Source: Myxococcales bacterium UBA1660 | GTDB lineage: Bacteria; Myxococcota_A; Polyangia; Polyangiales; Houyiibacteriaceae | Direction: 5' to 3' | NCBI GenBank assembly: GCA_002320815.1 | Contig: DCLA01000118.1 | Coordinates: 63,720 to 127,719 of the forward strand | DNA: 64,000 nt | In this document: positions 13,683-22,554 of the stretch, in pieces | How the letters are laid out: every line of letters begins with the position of its first letter | Position numbering within the stretch: position 1 is the stretch's first letter | Position numbers and translations under genes: made by a program | Notes under the pieces: generated by a model | Told to the model about the DNA's origin: nothing | What the model saw: only the letters and a program-made list of their open reading frames with translations | Databases searched by the model: none

Positions 13683-15692
13683 TCAGCCCTCGGCGCTGGG
13701 CCGAAGCGCCTCGTCCATGGCGGGCTCGTCGCTGGGTCCCTCGGCGCGCCCCTCCAGGACCAGCACCGGCACCGGGTTCTGGATCTCGTAGAAGTACCCG
13801 CGCGAGTCGGCGCTGACGTCGGCGGTCTTGCCGGCGTGGCGGATCACCCGATGGAAGCGGACCTCCTCGTTGCCGTGGCGGACGTGCTGCCGGTGGGCGA
13901 CGAGGTGGCCCGCCAGCCGCACGGCGAGGTGGTTGTAGAGGCGATGGCAACCGTGACTCGAGCCGTGGGTGATCGAGTGGTAGCTCACCGAGCCGTGGCT
14001 CCGGATGCCCTGGTCGAGGTAGTCGGTGGTGCTCTCCCCGTCCTCGCCGTCGACCTGTCGGGGCTTCTCGTGGATGATCATCGCGAGGCCGTAGGCGGAC
14101 TCGTAGCCGGGACCGATCAGGTCGTGGTTGGGCCGCCAGTTGGAGCCCTGGCCGAGGGTCAGGACCTCGTCGGGGGTCGAGGGGGGCGCGAGCCACGCCG
14201 GGCTGGCGACGACGTCCTTCCAGACGAAGCGCCCCGTGGGCGAGGGGAAGTGACGGGTGACGTTGTGGCCGGCGGAGTTCTTGGCTTCCTTGAAGCCACC
14301 CACGGTGGTGGGCCAACGAATCAACGCCACCGGGTCGTCGCCGTCCATCGTCCAGAGGGTGACCACCGGCCGAACCGCCTCCCCCGACCCGGCGTCGTAG
14401 CGGCGCGCGGGATCCCCGGTGTGGACCTCGGCCCACAGGATCTGGTCGCCGTTTTCGGTGCGGTACTCGGGCACCTCGGGGAGCGGGAGCGCGACGCGCT
14501 CGGGCAGGTCGGCGAGTCGCTCCCGGGCAGCCTCCGGGCTGGTGAGTCCGAGGGCGCGCGCGGCGGCCTCGGTGGCCGCGGAGATGCGGTCGGGCGCGCC
14601 GTTCGGCGCCGCCGGCTGCCGGCTGGTGAAGCGCATCTCGGGGGGATCGAGCTGCCGGCCGAGGACCCGGCCGTACTCGTGGCTGGCGCTGCCGTCCTCG
14701 ATGAGGCCGGTGGCGTCGACCACGCGCTCGCGGAGCATCCGGAGCACGGCGCGGAAGTCCTGCTCCCGGCTGTCCATGGCGAGGGCGGCGGCGGTCTCGG
14801 GATCGAGGTGGCCGCGGCCGACGATCATCTCCTTGCGCTGGAAGGCGCGGAGCGCGCGCATGGTGGGGCCGTCGAGGGCGCCCTCTTCGAAGTGACCCTC
14901 CTCGAGGAGCCCATCGCATTCGAGGTGCCGCTGGGTGGTACGCAGGGCTTCGTAGGCGTTCCGGGAGCTCACGTAGCGCTCGTAGAAGTCGTCGTACTCG
15001 GGGTGCTCCGCCAGGTCGGCCGGCTCGTCGAGGTCGTCCTCGCTCTCCAAGATGCGCTCGAGGTGAGCTTCGCGACGCTCGTGGCGACGGGCGAAGCGAC
15101 CGCGCATCTCCGGGTCCCAGCGGAAGCGGATGGTGCTGTCGAAGCCCTCGAGGGCCGAGTCGTCGATCGCGTCGTGGCAGGCGTGGCGCTCGTCGTCGCC
15201 CAGGCGCGCCGCGAGGAGGCTCGGGGTGGGAAAGATCCCGTAGAGCTCGAGATAGCGGCGCTCGCTGTTGGGATCGTTCATCTCGTCGAAGCGCTCGTTG
15301 GCCAGGGCGAGGTAGGTCTCGCGGTAGGGCTGCCGGCCCCGCGCGCCGAGGCTCGGGTCCTCGTCGAAGAGCTGCGGCGTCCACTCGTCGCTCAGCGAGA
15401 CCGGGGTGAAGCTCTCGCTCTCCGCGCAGACGCTGGCCTCGGTGCGCGCGCCATCGGCGAAGACCGGAAGGTCGCCCTCGCAATCGGCGACGACCTCGGG
15501 CTCGGCGGGCTCGCGGGCCTCGTTGCCGCGGCCCTTGGGCGAGACCTCGTCGGCGCTGGGCTCGACGGCGCTGGGCTCGACGGCGCTGGGCTCGACGGCG
15601 CTGGGAGCGGCGGTGCCTTCGGAGCGGACGGCGCCGCTGCAGGCCGAGAGCGGGGCGAGCGCGGCGACCAGGGTGAGGGAGCGAGCGATCAT
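13683..15692 (-). CDS. L,D-transpeptidase (YkuD) lipoprotein
   Basis: 669 residues. A lipoprotein signal (MIARSLTLVAALAPLSACSG) fixes the start at 15692. Then come AVEPS tandem repeats, a long helical region, a peptidoglycan-binding module (LDGPTMRALRAFQRKEMIVG near residue 300), and a C-terminal YkuD catalytic domain with the signature THGSSHGCHRLYNH (Ser-His-Gly-Cys). The enzyme would make 3-3 crosslinks in peptidoglycan or attach proteins to it, anchored to a membrane facing the periplasm. It is longer than most YkuD proteins because of the extra N-terminal part. It ends 25 bases from the phage-junction terminator, so its 3' flank is the likely integration side. Confidence 0.82.
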   Translation of the reverse strand: MIARSLTLVAALAPLSACSGAVRSEGTAAPSAVEPSAVEPSAVEPSADEVSPKGRGNEAREPAEPEVVADCEGDLPVFADGARTEASVCAESESFTPVSLSDEWTPQLFDEDPSLGARGRQPYRETYLALANERFDEMNDPNSERRYLELYGIFPTPSLLAARLGDDERHACHDAIDDSALEGFDSTIRFRWDPEMRGRFARRHERREAHLERILESEDDLDEPADLAEHPEYDDFYERYVSSRNAYEALRTTQRHLECDGLLEEGHFEEGALDGPTMRALRAFQRKEMIVGRGHLDPETAAALAMDSREQDFRAVLRMLRERVVDATGLIEDGSASHEYGRVLGRQLDPPEMRFTSRQPAAPNGAPDRISAATEAAARALGLTSPEAARERLADLPERVALPLPEVPEYRTENGDQILWAEVHTGDPARRYDAGSGEAVRPVVTLWTMDGDDPVALIRWPTTVGGFKEAKNSAGHNVTRHFPSPTGRFVWKDVVASPAWLAPPSTPDEVLTLGQGSNWRPNHDLIGPGYESAYGLAMIIHEKPRQVDGEDGESTTDYLDQGIRSHGSVSYHSITHGSSHGCHRLYNHLAVRLAGHLVAHRQHVRHGNEEVRFHRVIRHAGKTADVSADSRGYFYEIQNPVPVLVLEGRAEGPSDEPAMDEALRPSAEG
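15552..15605. repeat. 15-bp tandem repeat encoding AVEPS units
   Basis: GGCGCTGGGCTCGAC is repeated three times exactly from 15552, with a fourth partial copy to 15605. It lies in the L,D-transpeptidase gene just after the lipobox and encodes SAVEP pentapeptides. Such in-frame 15-bp repeats can change copy number without breaking the frame, altering spacer length. Confidence 0.8.
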
Positions 15693-15898
15693 GCCGCTGG
15701 AGAGAGCAAATCGCTTGCCAAAGACTCCAAAAATGCCGCTGAGACGGTGAACACGACATTCTCGACCCTCGCCGTGGCGAGATGGGGACAGCCGCGCGCG
15801 GGGGTGCGTCGGCCCGCCCCGGGGCGGGCTTTCCGGCCGCCGAGGCGCCCTGCCCCGGTGACGATGCCGGGCCGACGGGTTCGTGGTATTCCCCGGAG

Positions 15899-16459
15899 AT
15901 GCCCGGCGCACCGCTCGTGTGGATGGATCTGGAGATGACCGGTCTGGATCCCGACAAGGAACGAATCATCGAGATCGCGGTCCTGGTCACCGATGGCGAG
16001 CTGAACGTGATCGCCGAGGGGCCCGACCTGGTGGTCCATCAGAGCGACGAGCTGCTGGCGGGCATGGACGAGTGGAACACCCGCCACCACGGCGAGTCCG
16101 GGCTCACCGACCGCGTGCGCGCCTCCACCGTCAGCGAGGCCGAGGCGGAGACGCAGATCATGGCGTTCCTCCAGGAGCACTGCGAGATCGGCCAGTCGCC
16201 GCTGTGCGGCAACTCGGTCCACCAGGACCGGCGCTTCCTCTGCCGCTACATGCCCAAGGTCGACGAGTTCCTCCACTACCGGCTGGTCGACGTCTCGACG
16301 GTCAAGGAGCTCTGCCGCCGCTGGACCCCGGAGTCCTACGCGAAGCGTCCGGCGAAGCACGGGAACCACCGCGCCATGGACGACGTGCGCGAGTCGGTGG
16401 AGGAGCTGCGCTTCTACCGCCAGGCGTGCTTCTCGGCCGAGGCCCAGCCGACCCCTTGA
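15899..16459 (+). CDS. orn: Oligoribonuclease
   Basis: 186 residues, the normal length. It degrades 2-5 nt RNAs, including pGpG from cyclic-di-GMP turnover. DEDDh catalytic residues are all present: Asp and Glu in WMDLEMTGLD, Asp in LVDVSTVKELC, and His and Asp in KHGNHRAMDDVRESVEEL. The ATG at 15899 is chosen because the family starts just before that first motif (MPGAPLVWMDLEMTGLD); the longer upstream frame is low-complexity. The 206 bp before it, shared with the divergent L,D-transpeptidase gene, must hold the promoters. The stop overlaps a TTG start of the next gene. Confidence 0.92.
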   Translation: MPGAPLVWMDLEMTGLDPDKERIIEIAVLVTDGELNVIAEGPDLVVHQSDELLAGMDEWNTRHHGESGLTDRVRASTVSEAEAETQIMAFLQEHCEIGQSPLCGNSVHQDRRFLCRYMPKVDEFLHYRLVDVSTVKELCRRWTPESYAKRPAKHGNHRAMDDVRESVEELRFYRQACFSAEAQPTP

Positions 16460-17334
16460 GCGCTCCCGGCGCGCCGGCGTCGCCCCATCGGTTTCGTCTG
16501 GGTCCGCGCATCGGCGCCGGGGCCTTCGGTGAGGTGGTCCGCGCCTACGACCGCCAGCGCGACCGTTGGGTCGCGCTGAAGCGGGTCCGCACCGGTCCCG
16601 AAGCCCTGGCGCGGGAGTTCGGGGCGCTCTCGGCGGTGGACCATCCGCGCGTCGTGGGGGCCGGGGTGTGGGTCGAGGGAGACGGCTGGTGGGGCTACTC
16701 CATGGACCTCGCGGAGGGACCCGACGCGCGCACCTGGGTTCGTGGTCCCACGCCGGTGCGCGACGAGACCACACCTCGCCGGAACCTCCCCATGGCCTTC
16801 GGCCAGCCGCTCCGCGACGTCGGCGACTCGGCGTACGGGATGCCGGACGAGCGGGGCCTCGGGCGACTGCGACAGCTCCTCCGGGAGCTCGCCGAGGGTC
16901 TCGAGGCCTGCCACGCCGCCGGTTGGCTCCACCTCGACGTGACCCCGGAGAACGTCCACGTGGTCGAGGGCCACGCGGTGCTCCTGGACCTGGGCCTCGC
17001 CGTGGAGCGCGGCGGCGCGCTGGGACGGGACGCCTATCTGGGCAGCGCGGCCTACGCCGCGCCGGAGCTCGGCGCGCGGCCCCCGACGACCGCCTGCGAT
17101 TGGTATTCGCTGGGCGTGGTCGCCTTCGAGCTCCTCCTGGGCGACCGACCCTTCGAGGGCGGCGGGCCCGAGGTCCTGGTGCGCAAGCAGAGTCTGGCGG
17201 CCACGCCGCCCAGGGAGCTGGTCCCCGAGGTCCCGCGTGACCTCGATTCGGTCTGCGCCGGGCTCCTCGAGCGCTCGCCCGGTCGTCGTTGGGACGGCCG
17301 CCGGGTCTACGAGGAGCTGGGTCCGGTCCGGTAG
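16456..17334 (+). CDS. Ser/Thr protein kinase-like protein with degenerate catalytic motifs
   Basis: 292 residues, essentially a lone kinase domain without a transmembrane or sensor part. The frame starts with TTG at 16456, overlapping the orn stop as TTGA. Glycine loop IGAGAFGEVVRAYD is near residue 18, the VALKRV lysine near 38. The catalytic loop reads HLDVTPENV instead of HRDLKPEN: Asp and Asn are kept but the Arg and Lys are lost. The Mg loop is DLG rather than DFG. APE is present as AAPEL, then CDWYSLGVVAFELL. It may be a weak kinase or a pseudokinase. Coupling to orn suggests shared expression; functional linkage is unproven. The last 28 bp overlap the convergent lipoprotein gene. Confidence 0.8.
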   Translation: MSAPGAPASPHRFRLGPRIGAGAFGEVVRAYDRQRDRWVALKRVRTGPEALAREFGALSAVDHPRVVGAGVWVEGDGWWGYSMDLAEGPDARTWVRGPTPVRDETTPRRNLPMAFGQPLRDVGDSAYGMPDERGLGRLRQLLRELAEGLEACHAAGWLHLDVTPENVHVVEGHAVLLDLGLAVERGGALGRDAYLGSAAYAAPELGARPPTTACDWYSLGVVAFELLLGDRPFEGGGPEVLVRKQSLAATPPRELVPEVPRDLDSVCAGLLERSPGRRWDGRRVYEELGPVR

Positions 17335-17840
17335 GGGATCTCGAGCACCTCGCTCTGGCAGGTCCCGCCGATGCAGGTCCCCGAGCTGCAGTCGGGCGGC
17401 ATGCGGGTCTGGAAGCGCAGGAAGACGTCGGTGTTCGCCGGGACCCCGGTGGAGTCGAAGAAGGGGTTGGGCACCGAGACGTCGATGATGCCGTCGCCGG
17501 CCACCGCGTCGCCGTCGGTCTCGCCGTCGTCGCGGAGCTGGAGCAGCGTGACCAACGACGCGCCGGCGCCCTCGTCGTCGCCACCGACCCGGACCACGAG
17601 CGGCACCGAGTGGGCCCGCGGAGCGGCGTCGCATTTGTCGAAGACCACCCGGATGGAGAGCTCCTCGCCCAGCGCGTCCAGGGGCAGCCGCTCCGGGGTG
17701 ACCTCGGCGGAGACGATCTCGGCGTACTCGTAGGGGAGACAGTTCGGCACCGTCTCGCCGGCGCAGCTCTGCTCGAGGGTGGTGCCGTCGCTGCCGCAGC
17801 CGAGGACGACGGCGAGGGCCAGGATCAGTAGAGGCTTCAA
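17307..17840 (-). CDS. Hypothetical lipoprotein, 177 aa
   Basis: Starts at TTG 17840, overlapping the preceding stop (TTGA). The N-terminus KPLLILALAVVLGCG is a lipoprotein signal ending in a lipobox Cys. The mature part is beta-rich with an even number of Cys (paired CSSGTCIGGTC near the end) and a calcium-loop-like DDGETDGDAVAGDGIIDV. It is the last gene of a three-gene minus-strand set with the glycosyltransferase and the membrane-anchored protein. No family assigned. Confidence 0.65.
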   Translation of the reverse strand: MKPLLILALAVVLGCGSDGTTLEQSCAGETVPNCLPYEYAEIVSAEVTPERLPLDALGEELSIRVVFDKCDAAPRAHSVPLVVRVGGDDEGAGASLVTLLQLRDDGETDGDAVAGDGIIDVSVPNPFFDSTGVPANTDVFLRFQTRMPPDCSSGTCIGGTCQSEVLEIPYRTGPSSS

Positions 17841-19513
17841 CGTCGTCTCCGGGGGTTCTCGTAGATGGTCACGATGGGGACCCCATCGTAGGTCAAGACG
17901 TGGACCGGCGCCGTCGACTCGAAGGCGACCCAGGCCTGGTGCTCGACCTCGGCGAAGTGGTGCTCGTGGTGCACGAGCACGTAGTCGGCCCGCGCGAGGT
18001 CGGCGGTGGGCCGTAGGTTGTCGGGGATCCGCCCGTCGCGCTTCAGCATCTGCCAGGCGTCGTAGGTGGTGTCGTTCAGGTAGACCGTGCCGCCGCCGGG
18101 CATCTTCTCCACCAAGAAGTCGAGGACGCTCCCGGTCGTGAAGCCCCAGAACTGCCGGTTCATCCCGTGGTCCGCCGCCCCGGGGACGCCGCCGGCCGCG
18201 AAGGTGTAGTGGCTCAGGCCGAAGGGGTGGCTGTGGATAGTCTCCAGCGCCGAGGGCGCGAGGAGCAGGGCGGCGGCCACGACCGGCGCCGAGTAGCCCG
18301 GGAGCGGGAGCTTCCGGCCCAACCGTTGACGGAAGATCCCCACCACGCGCCAGAACCCGAGGCCGGCGTAGAGGCAGAGGAAAGGATAGGCGGTGATCCA
18401 GTGCTTGGTGCCGCCGAAGATGGGCGAGCTGGGGAGCGCGATGACCACCAGCGGCGCCAGCAGCGCGCCCACGAGGAGCACGTCGGTCCGCGAGGTGTCC
18501 GGCGCCACGTCGCTCTCGGGCGCGATGCGCTCGGCGAGGCGCCAGGGGAGGAGCGCCAGCGACCGCTGCTTCAGCCCGATGCCCGCCAGCACCAAGGTGG
18601 CCAGGGGCACCGTGAAGAGGGTCATCACGAAGGGGAACGAGACCGGGAACGGCGGCCGGAAGTAGTTCCGGCCGAAGTAGGCCATGTTGTAGTAGTCGTG
18701 GCTGGTGTGGAACCGGATGTACCAGCCGATGCGCGGGAGCGTGTCGTGCCACAGCCAGGGCCACGTGCCGATAAAGATCAGCGGGCCCAGGAGCGCCATG
18801 GAGATCATCCACCACGGGCGGACCGAGACCCGACTGGAGACCCGGCGGCCGCGCTTGCGGTCCACGCGGATACCGAGGCTCATCCAGGCGAAGTGGATCA
18901 GGAAGATGCCCGGGAGCACCCACGCGTTGTGCTTCGTCGCCAGCGCGAGCCCGTAGACGACCCCGAAGATCACGGTCCACCACGCGCTCCGGAGGCCCCG
19001 CCAGTAGGTGTAGACGCAGAGGGTGACCATCAGGACGATGGGCACGTCGAAGGCGTCGAGGTGCGCGTGGTAGAAGACCCGCGGCACCAGGGCGAACGCC
19101 AGGGCCGCGAAGACGCCGGCGCGCCGCCCGAAGACCCGGGCGCCGAAGATGTAGATGAGCCAGAGCAGCAGCCCGGCCATGACCATGGCGGGGAAGCGGA
19201 AGGCCATGGAGTCGGTGGGGAAGACGTCCCACTTCTCCTGAGCGATCCACGAGAGCGCGAAGAGGGATTTGATCAGCGCGGGGTGCTCGTGGTTGTACTC
19301 CCAGCGGGCGTCGATGAAGGCGGGGTCCAGGGCCTCGCTCGAGTCCTCGAAGAGCGTCGTGAACCACGCGGCATAGGACTCGCCGGCGCGGACGTAGAAG
19401 CCCTCGTCCCGGGCCATGGCCAGGTCGCCGGCGGTGGCCCAGAGCAAGATCACGTACGCCAGCCCGAGCACGAGGCCCAGGGTGTGGTCGCGCCAGCCGA
19501 TGCGCGGTCTCAT
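17837..19513 (-). CDS. PMT/GT39-like glycosyltransferase, multi-pass membrane protein
   Basis: 558 residues with about 10-12 hydrophobic segments. The first loop has MARDEGFYVRAGES, an Asp-Glu pair typical of the catalytic loop in GT-C lipid-phosphosugar transferases (PMT_2/ArnT group), followed by NHEHPALIK. The C-terminus is a soluble periplasmic tail. It would move a sugar from a polyprenyl-phosphate carrier to a protein or glycan on the outer face of the inner membrane. The ATG overlaps the stop of the upstream gene (ATGA) and its stop overlaps the lipoprotein's TTG, so the three are one operon. Confidence 0.78.
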   Translation of the reverse strand: MRPRIGWRDHTLGLVLGLAYVILLWATAGDLAMARDEGFYVRAGESYAAWFTTLFEDSSEALDPAFIDARWEYNHEHPALIKSLFALSWIAQEKWDVFPTDSMAFRFPAMVMAGLLLWLIYIFGARVFGRRAGVFAALAFALVPRVFYHAHLDAFDVPIVLMVTLCVYTYWRGLRSAWWTVIFGVVYGLALATKHNAWVLPGIFLIHFAWMSLGIRVDRKRGRRVSSRVSVRPWWMISMALLGPLIFIGTWPWLWHDTLPRIGWYIRFHTSHDYYNMAYFGRNYFRPPFPVSFPFVMTLFTVPLATLVLAGIGLKQRSLALLPWRLAERIAPESDVAPDTSRTDVLLVGALLAPLVVIALPSSPIFGGTKHWITAYPFLCLYAGLGFWRVVGIFRQRLGRKLPLPGYSAPVVAAALLLAPSALETIHSHPFGLSHYTFAAGGVPGAADHGMNRQFWGFTTGSVLDFLVEKMPGGGTVYLNDTTYDAWQMLKRDGRIPDNLRPTADLARADYVLVHHEHHFAEVEHQAWVAFESTAPVHVLTYDGVPIVTIYENPRRRR

Positions 19514-20451
19514 CGGCGCTCTCCGGCGCGGGTGGTCGCCGCCCAGCAGAGGGTGCGCAGGTGCGGCTCGGCGGCCTCGACGACGATGGACACGTCGCCG
19601 CGTTCGCGCTCGGGCATCGCCGCTTCGATGCGCTTCCATCCGTCGCCGTCCCGGTGGGTCATCTGGCCCACCGGTTCCCCGTCTACCTCGACGCGCACCT
19701 GGACCGGCGGGTGCTCCTCCATCCGCTCGTGCTCGCTGTAGAGCCCGGCATAAAGGACCAGCCGGTCTCCCAGCGGGATGTCTTCGTAGGTGGTGCGCAC
19801 CGGCATCCCGGCGACCGGGTGCTGCCACACGCAGTGCCTCGGCTGGAGCTCCAGGTCCTCGTTGACGGTCTCACCGACGAAGAGCCAGGGCTGGGGCCCG
19901 CAGTGGTGGCGGCCCTTGGGCATCAAGGGACCCCGGCCGAGGCCGCCGCCGGTGGGTGGACTGGTGCGCCAGTCGCAGGGGCGCTCGCCCTGGAAGACCT
20001 TCGCGTCACGCACGTGGGCGGTGAGGTCGTAGCGGACCGGGCTGGGTCCGAGGTCGAAGCGACGGACGGTGAGGCGCCCTACCCGCTCCTCGAAGGCCGG
20101 ATCCATGTCCACCGGGCGCCACGGGCTGGCCACGCCGCGCAGGCTGACCTCCCAGAGGCGCTCGAAGGGCGCCAGGTCGCTCTTGCCGGCGTCGGCCAGA
20201 CCGATGTGCTCGCCGAAGTGCAGGCGCAGCAGGGGGTCGGCCCAATCGGGCCCGACGGCCAGGGTGTCGCCGGGCTGGAAGTGCTCGTCGACGAGCGCCG
20301 CCGCGTGCTCCCAGTCGCTGGGCTCCGGGACGCGCGCCTGGATCAGACCGTGGCCGACGAGCTCCATCAGCGCGACGGCGACCACGAGCCACCAGGGCCA
20401 CGAACGGCGCAGCGAGGGCCGCGCGGGGTCGGTGGTCTGGTTCGGATCCAC
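19510..20451 (-). CDS. Membrane-anchored hypothetical protein linked to the glycosyltransferase
   Basis: About 313 residues from GTG 20451; a TTG at 20535 would add a Pro-rich 28-residue extension that looks noncoding. One N-terminal membrane segment (SWPWWLVVAVALMELVGHGL) is followed by a large periplasmic domain with a beta-sandwich-like C-terminus (PPVQVRVEVDGEPVGQMTHR) and several Cys. The middle (WEVSLRGVASPWRPVDMD) reads like proteins found beside GT39 transferases. It may recognise the glycosyl acceptor or assist the transferase; inferred from operon only. Confidence 0.65.
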   Translation of the reverse strand: MDPNQTTDPARPSLRRSWPWWLVVAVALMELVGHGLIQARVPEPSDWEHAAALVDEHFQPGDTLAVGPDWADPLLRLHFGEHIGLADAGKSDLAPFERLWEVSLRGVASPWRPVDMDPAFEERVGRLTVRRFDLGPSPVRYDLTAHVRDAKVFQGERPCDWRTSPPTGGGLGRGPLMPKGRHHCGPQPWLFVGETVNEDLELQPRHCVWQHPVAGMPVRTTYEDIPLGDRLVLYAGLYSEHERMEEHPPVQVRVEVDGEPVGQMTHRDGDGWKRIEAAMPERERGDVSIVVEAAEPHLRTLCWAATTRAGERR

Positions 20452-20547
20452 GTGCCGCTCGCGGCCGGGTCCCGGCGCCGGGGTCTTCGCGGGCACGGTC
20501 GGCGGCGATGGTAGGCGGATCGGGCCCCAGGTCAACGCGGCGGGGGC

Positions 20548-22554
20548 TCAGATCACCGAGCCGCTGCCGGTCCACGGCGGCGGCGCCGCTTCCTCCGGCT
20601 CGTCCTCGGGCTCGTCGGTCCCGGGCCCGTCGAAGGGGGGCACGGTCCAGTCGATGCCGTCGCTGCCGGCCGGCTGCGCCCGCGGCGCGGGCTGCGGTTG
20701 GCGGCTGGGCGTCGAGGGAGCGGAGCGCGTCGAAGGCCGCTGGGCGACCGAGGACGCGCGGCCGACCACCCGGAGATCGACGTCGTGGGTCTGGGGCTCG
20801 CCCTCGGTGGGCTCGAAGACGAAGCGGACGGTGTAGGTCCCGGTGCTGCCGAAGCTGTAGCTGGCGACCCAACGACGGGACTGATCCAGCCGGAGCGCGG
20901 GGACGGTGCGGAGCCGCCGGCGACCGCGGCGGATCTCGAAGCGGGCCTCGCCGTCCCGGGGACCCCCGGGCTCCACCACGCCGACGAAGGTCGCGGCCTG
21001 CCCGCGGACGGCCTCTTCGGGCTCCACGTGGACCCCGGCCGGAGCGCGGGCGGCGCGCTGCTCGCTCTCGACCTCGGCCAGGGCCGTCCGGGCGTCGCGG
21101 TCGGCGGGCAGGAAGGCCAGGACCCGCAGGAGCTCGGTCTCGGCCCCGTCGAGGTCCCCGCTCGCGCGGGCGGCGCTCGCCCGGGCGCGCAGGCGCTCGA
21201 CGGCCTCGCCGCGGATGCGGAGGGCCTGGGCGTTGCCCGGATCCTCGGCCAACACCGCGGTGGTCAGGGCTTCCACGTTGTCCCGCGGCGGACTGTCGAA
21301 GTGGCCCGCGGCCAGCGCTGCTTCGGCGCTGGCCAGGGTCTCGGCGTGGGGATCCACCTCGCGCTCCTCGGTCAACGCGTCCCGGAGCACCAGGGCGCCG
21401 CCGGTCACCGCGCCCGCTCCGAGGACGAACGCCAACCCCAGGGCCAGCGGGCTGGGCCCCTTCTTCTTCGGCAGGCGCAGGTGGGGCGCCGGGTGCCCGG
21501 TGAGCGAGGCCGTCCCGTACGAGGCGCTGGCTTCGGGGACCAGGCTCCAGGTCCGGCGTGCCACCGGCAGGGTGACGTTGGCGTGCTGGGCCGCCAGGGT
21601 GAGCGCGCTGGCCAACTGGCTGGCGTCGTCCCAGCGCTGGTCCGGTCGCTTCTCCAGGCAGCGCATGATCACGTCGGCGATCTCTGCCGGCACCTGGGCC
21701 CCGACGCCCATCCGGCGCAGGTCCGGCGGGGCCTCGTGGATGTGCTTCATCAGCATGGCCACCGGCGTCGAGGCCTCGAAGGGCGTGACCCCGGTGAGGA
21801 GCTGATAGGCCAGGACCCCGATGGAGTAGACGTCGCTGCGCGCGTCGGTGGGTTCGCCCGAGGCGCCCTCGGGCGAGATGTAGCGGGCGGTCCCGAAGAT
21901 GACGCCGGACTGGGTCAGCGCGGTGTGCTCGCCCCAGAGGAGCCGGGCGATGCCGAAGTCCAAGACCTTCACGAAGTCGGGGTCTCCGTGGCGGTTGATG
22001 ACCACCAGGTTCTCCGGCTTCACGTCCCGGTGGACGATGCCCTGGGCGTGGGCGACGCCGATGGCCGCCGAGATCTGCAGGACGTAGTGGAGCGCGCGGG
22101 AGACCGGCAGCGGGCCCTCCTCGCGCATCACGTCCACCAGGGAGCGCCCGTCGAGGTACTCCATGGCCAGGTAGAGCCCGCCATCGGGGAGGTCGGCGGT
22201 CCGGGGGAGCTCACCGAAGAGGAAGACCCGCACCAGGTTGGGGTGCTCGAGGCTGGTGGCGACCTTGGCCTCGCGATGGAAGCGCCGGACCGCGTCGGGG
22301 TTCCGGGCGAGCTCCGGGTGGAGGATCTTGATGGCGACGTCGCGGTTCAGCGAGGTCTGCCGGGCCCGGTAGACGGTCCCCATGCCGCCGGCGCCGATGG
22401 GCTCCTCGATGCGGAACTGCCCCAGGAGCATCTTGCCCAGGTAGGGGTCGGCCTCGCCCTCGCTGGTGAGCCGGGCGCCGTCCTTCTGACAGAAGGTCGC
22501 CGCCGGGTCGTAGCGGACGCCGCAGATGGGGCAGAGCTTGGCGGGGGAGGCCAT
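20548..22554 (-). CDS. Membrane Ser/Thr protein kinase with N-terminal zinc ribbon
   Basis: 668 residues from ATG 22554. A zinc-ribbon-like start (CPICGVRYDPAATFCQKDG) precedes a full kinase domain about residues 45-310: GAGGMGTVYRA loop, VAIKIL lysine, HRDVKPENLVV catalytic loop, DFGIA, and SPEGASGE in place of APE (Ala changed to Ser-Pro-Glu). One membrane segment (PLALGLAFVLGAGAVTGGAL) lies near residue 360, then a helical TPR-like stretch and an Ig-like C-terminal strand set (YTVRFVFEPTEGEPQTHDVD). It is the Pkn-type transmembrane kinase common in myxobacteria. Kinase competent by motif; its signal is unknown. Confidence 0.9.
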   Translation of the reverse strand: MASPAKLCPICGVRYDPAATFCQKDGARLTSEGEADPYLGKMLLGQFRIEEPIGAGGMGTVYRARQTSLNRDVAIKILHPELARNPDAVRRFHREAKVATSLEHPNLVRVFLFGELPRTADLPDGGLYLAMEYLDGRSLVDVMREEGPLPVSRALHYVLQISAAIGVAHAQGIVHRDVKPENLVVINRHGDPDFVKVLDFGIARLLWGEHTALTQSGVIFGTARYISPEGASGEPTDARSDVYSIGVLAYQLLTGVTPFEASTPVAMLMKHIHEAPPDLRRMGVGAQVPAEIADVIMRCLEKRPDQRWDDASQLASALTLAAQHANVTLPVARRTWSLVPEASASYGTASLTGHPAPHLRLPKKKGPSPLALGLAFVLGAGAVTGGALVLRDALTEEREVDPHAETLASAEAALAAGHFDSPPRDNVEALTTAVLAEDPGNAQALRIRGEAVERLRARASAARASGDLDGAETELLRVLAFLPADRDARTALAEVESEQRAARAPAGVHVEPEEAVRGQAATFVGVVEPGGPRDGEARFEIRRGRRRLRTVPALRLDQSRRWVASYSFGSTGTYTVRFVFEPTEGEPQTHDVDLRVVGRASSVAQRPSTRSAPSTPSRQPQPAPRAQPAGSDGIDWTVPPFDGPGTDEPEDEPEEAAPPPWTGSGSVI

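Noticed and set aside
13600..15938. C-terminal 770 codons of the open integrase frame
   Set aside because: Exact antisense of the L,D-transpeptidase gene with no recognisable domain; follows a strong terminator, so not translated as a product.
19513..19828. N-terminal extension of the glycosyltransferase to 19828
   Set aside because: Extension is Arg/Pro-rich antisense-like sequence over the upstream gene; ATG 19513 overlaps the previous stop as expected for coupled genes.
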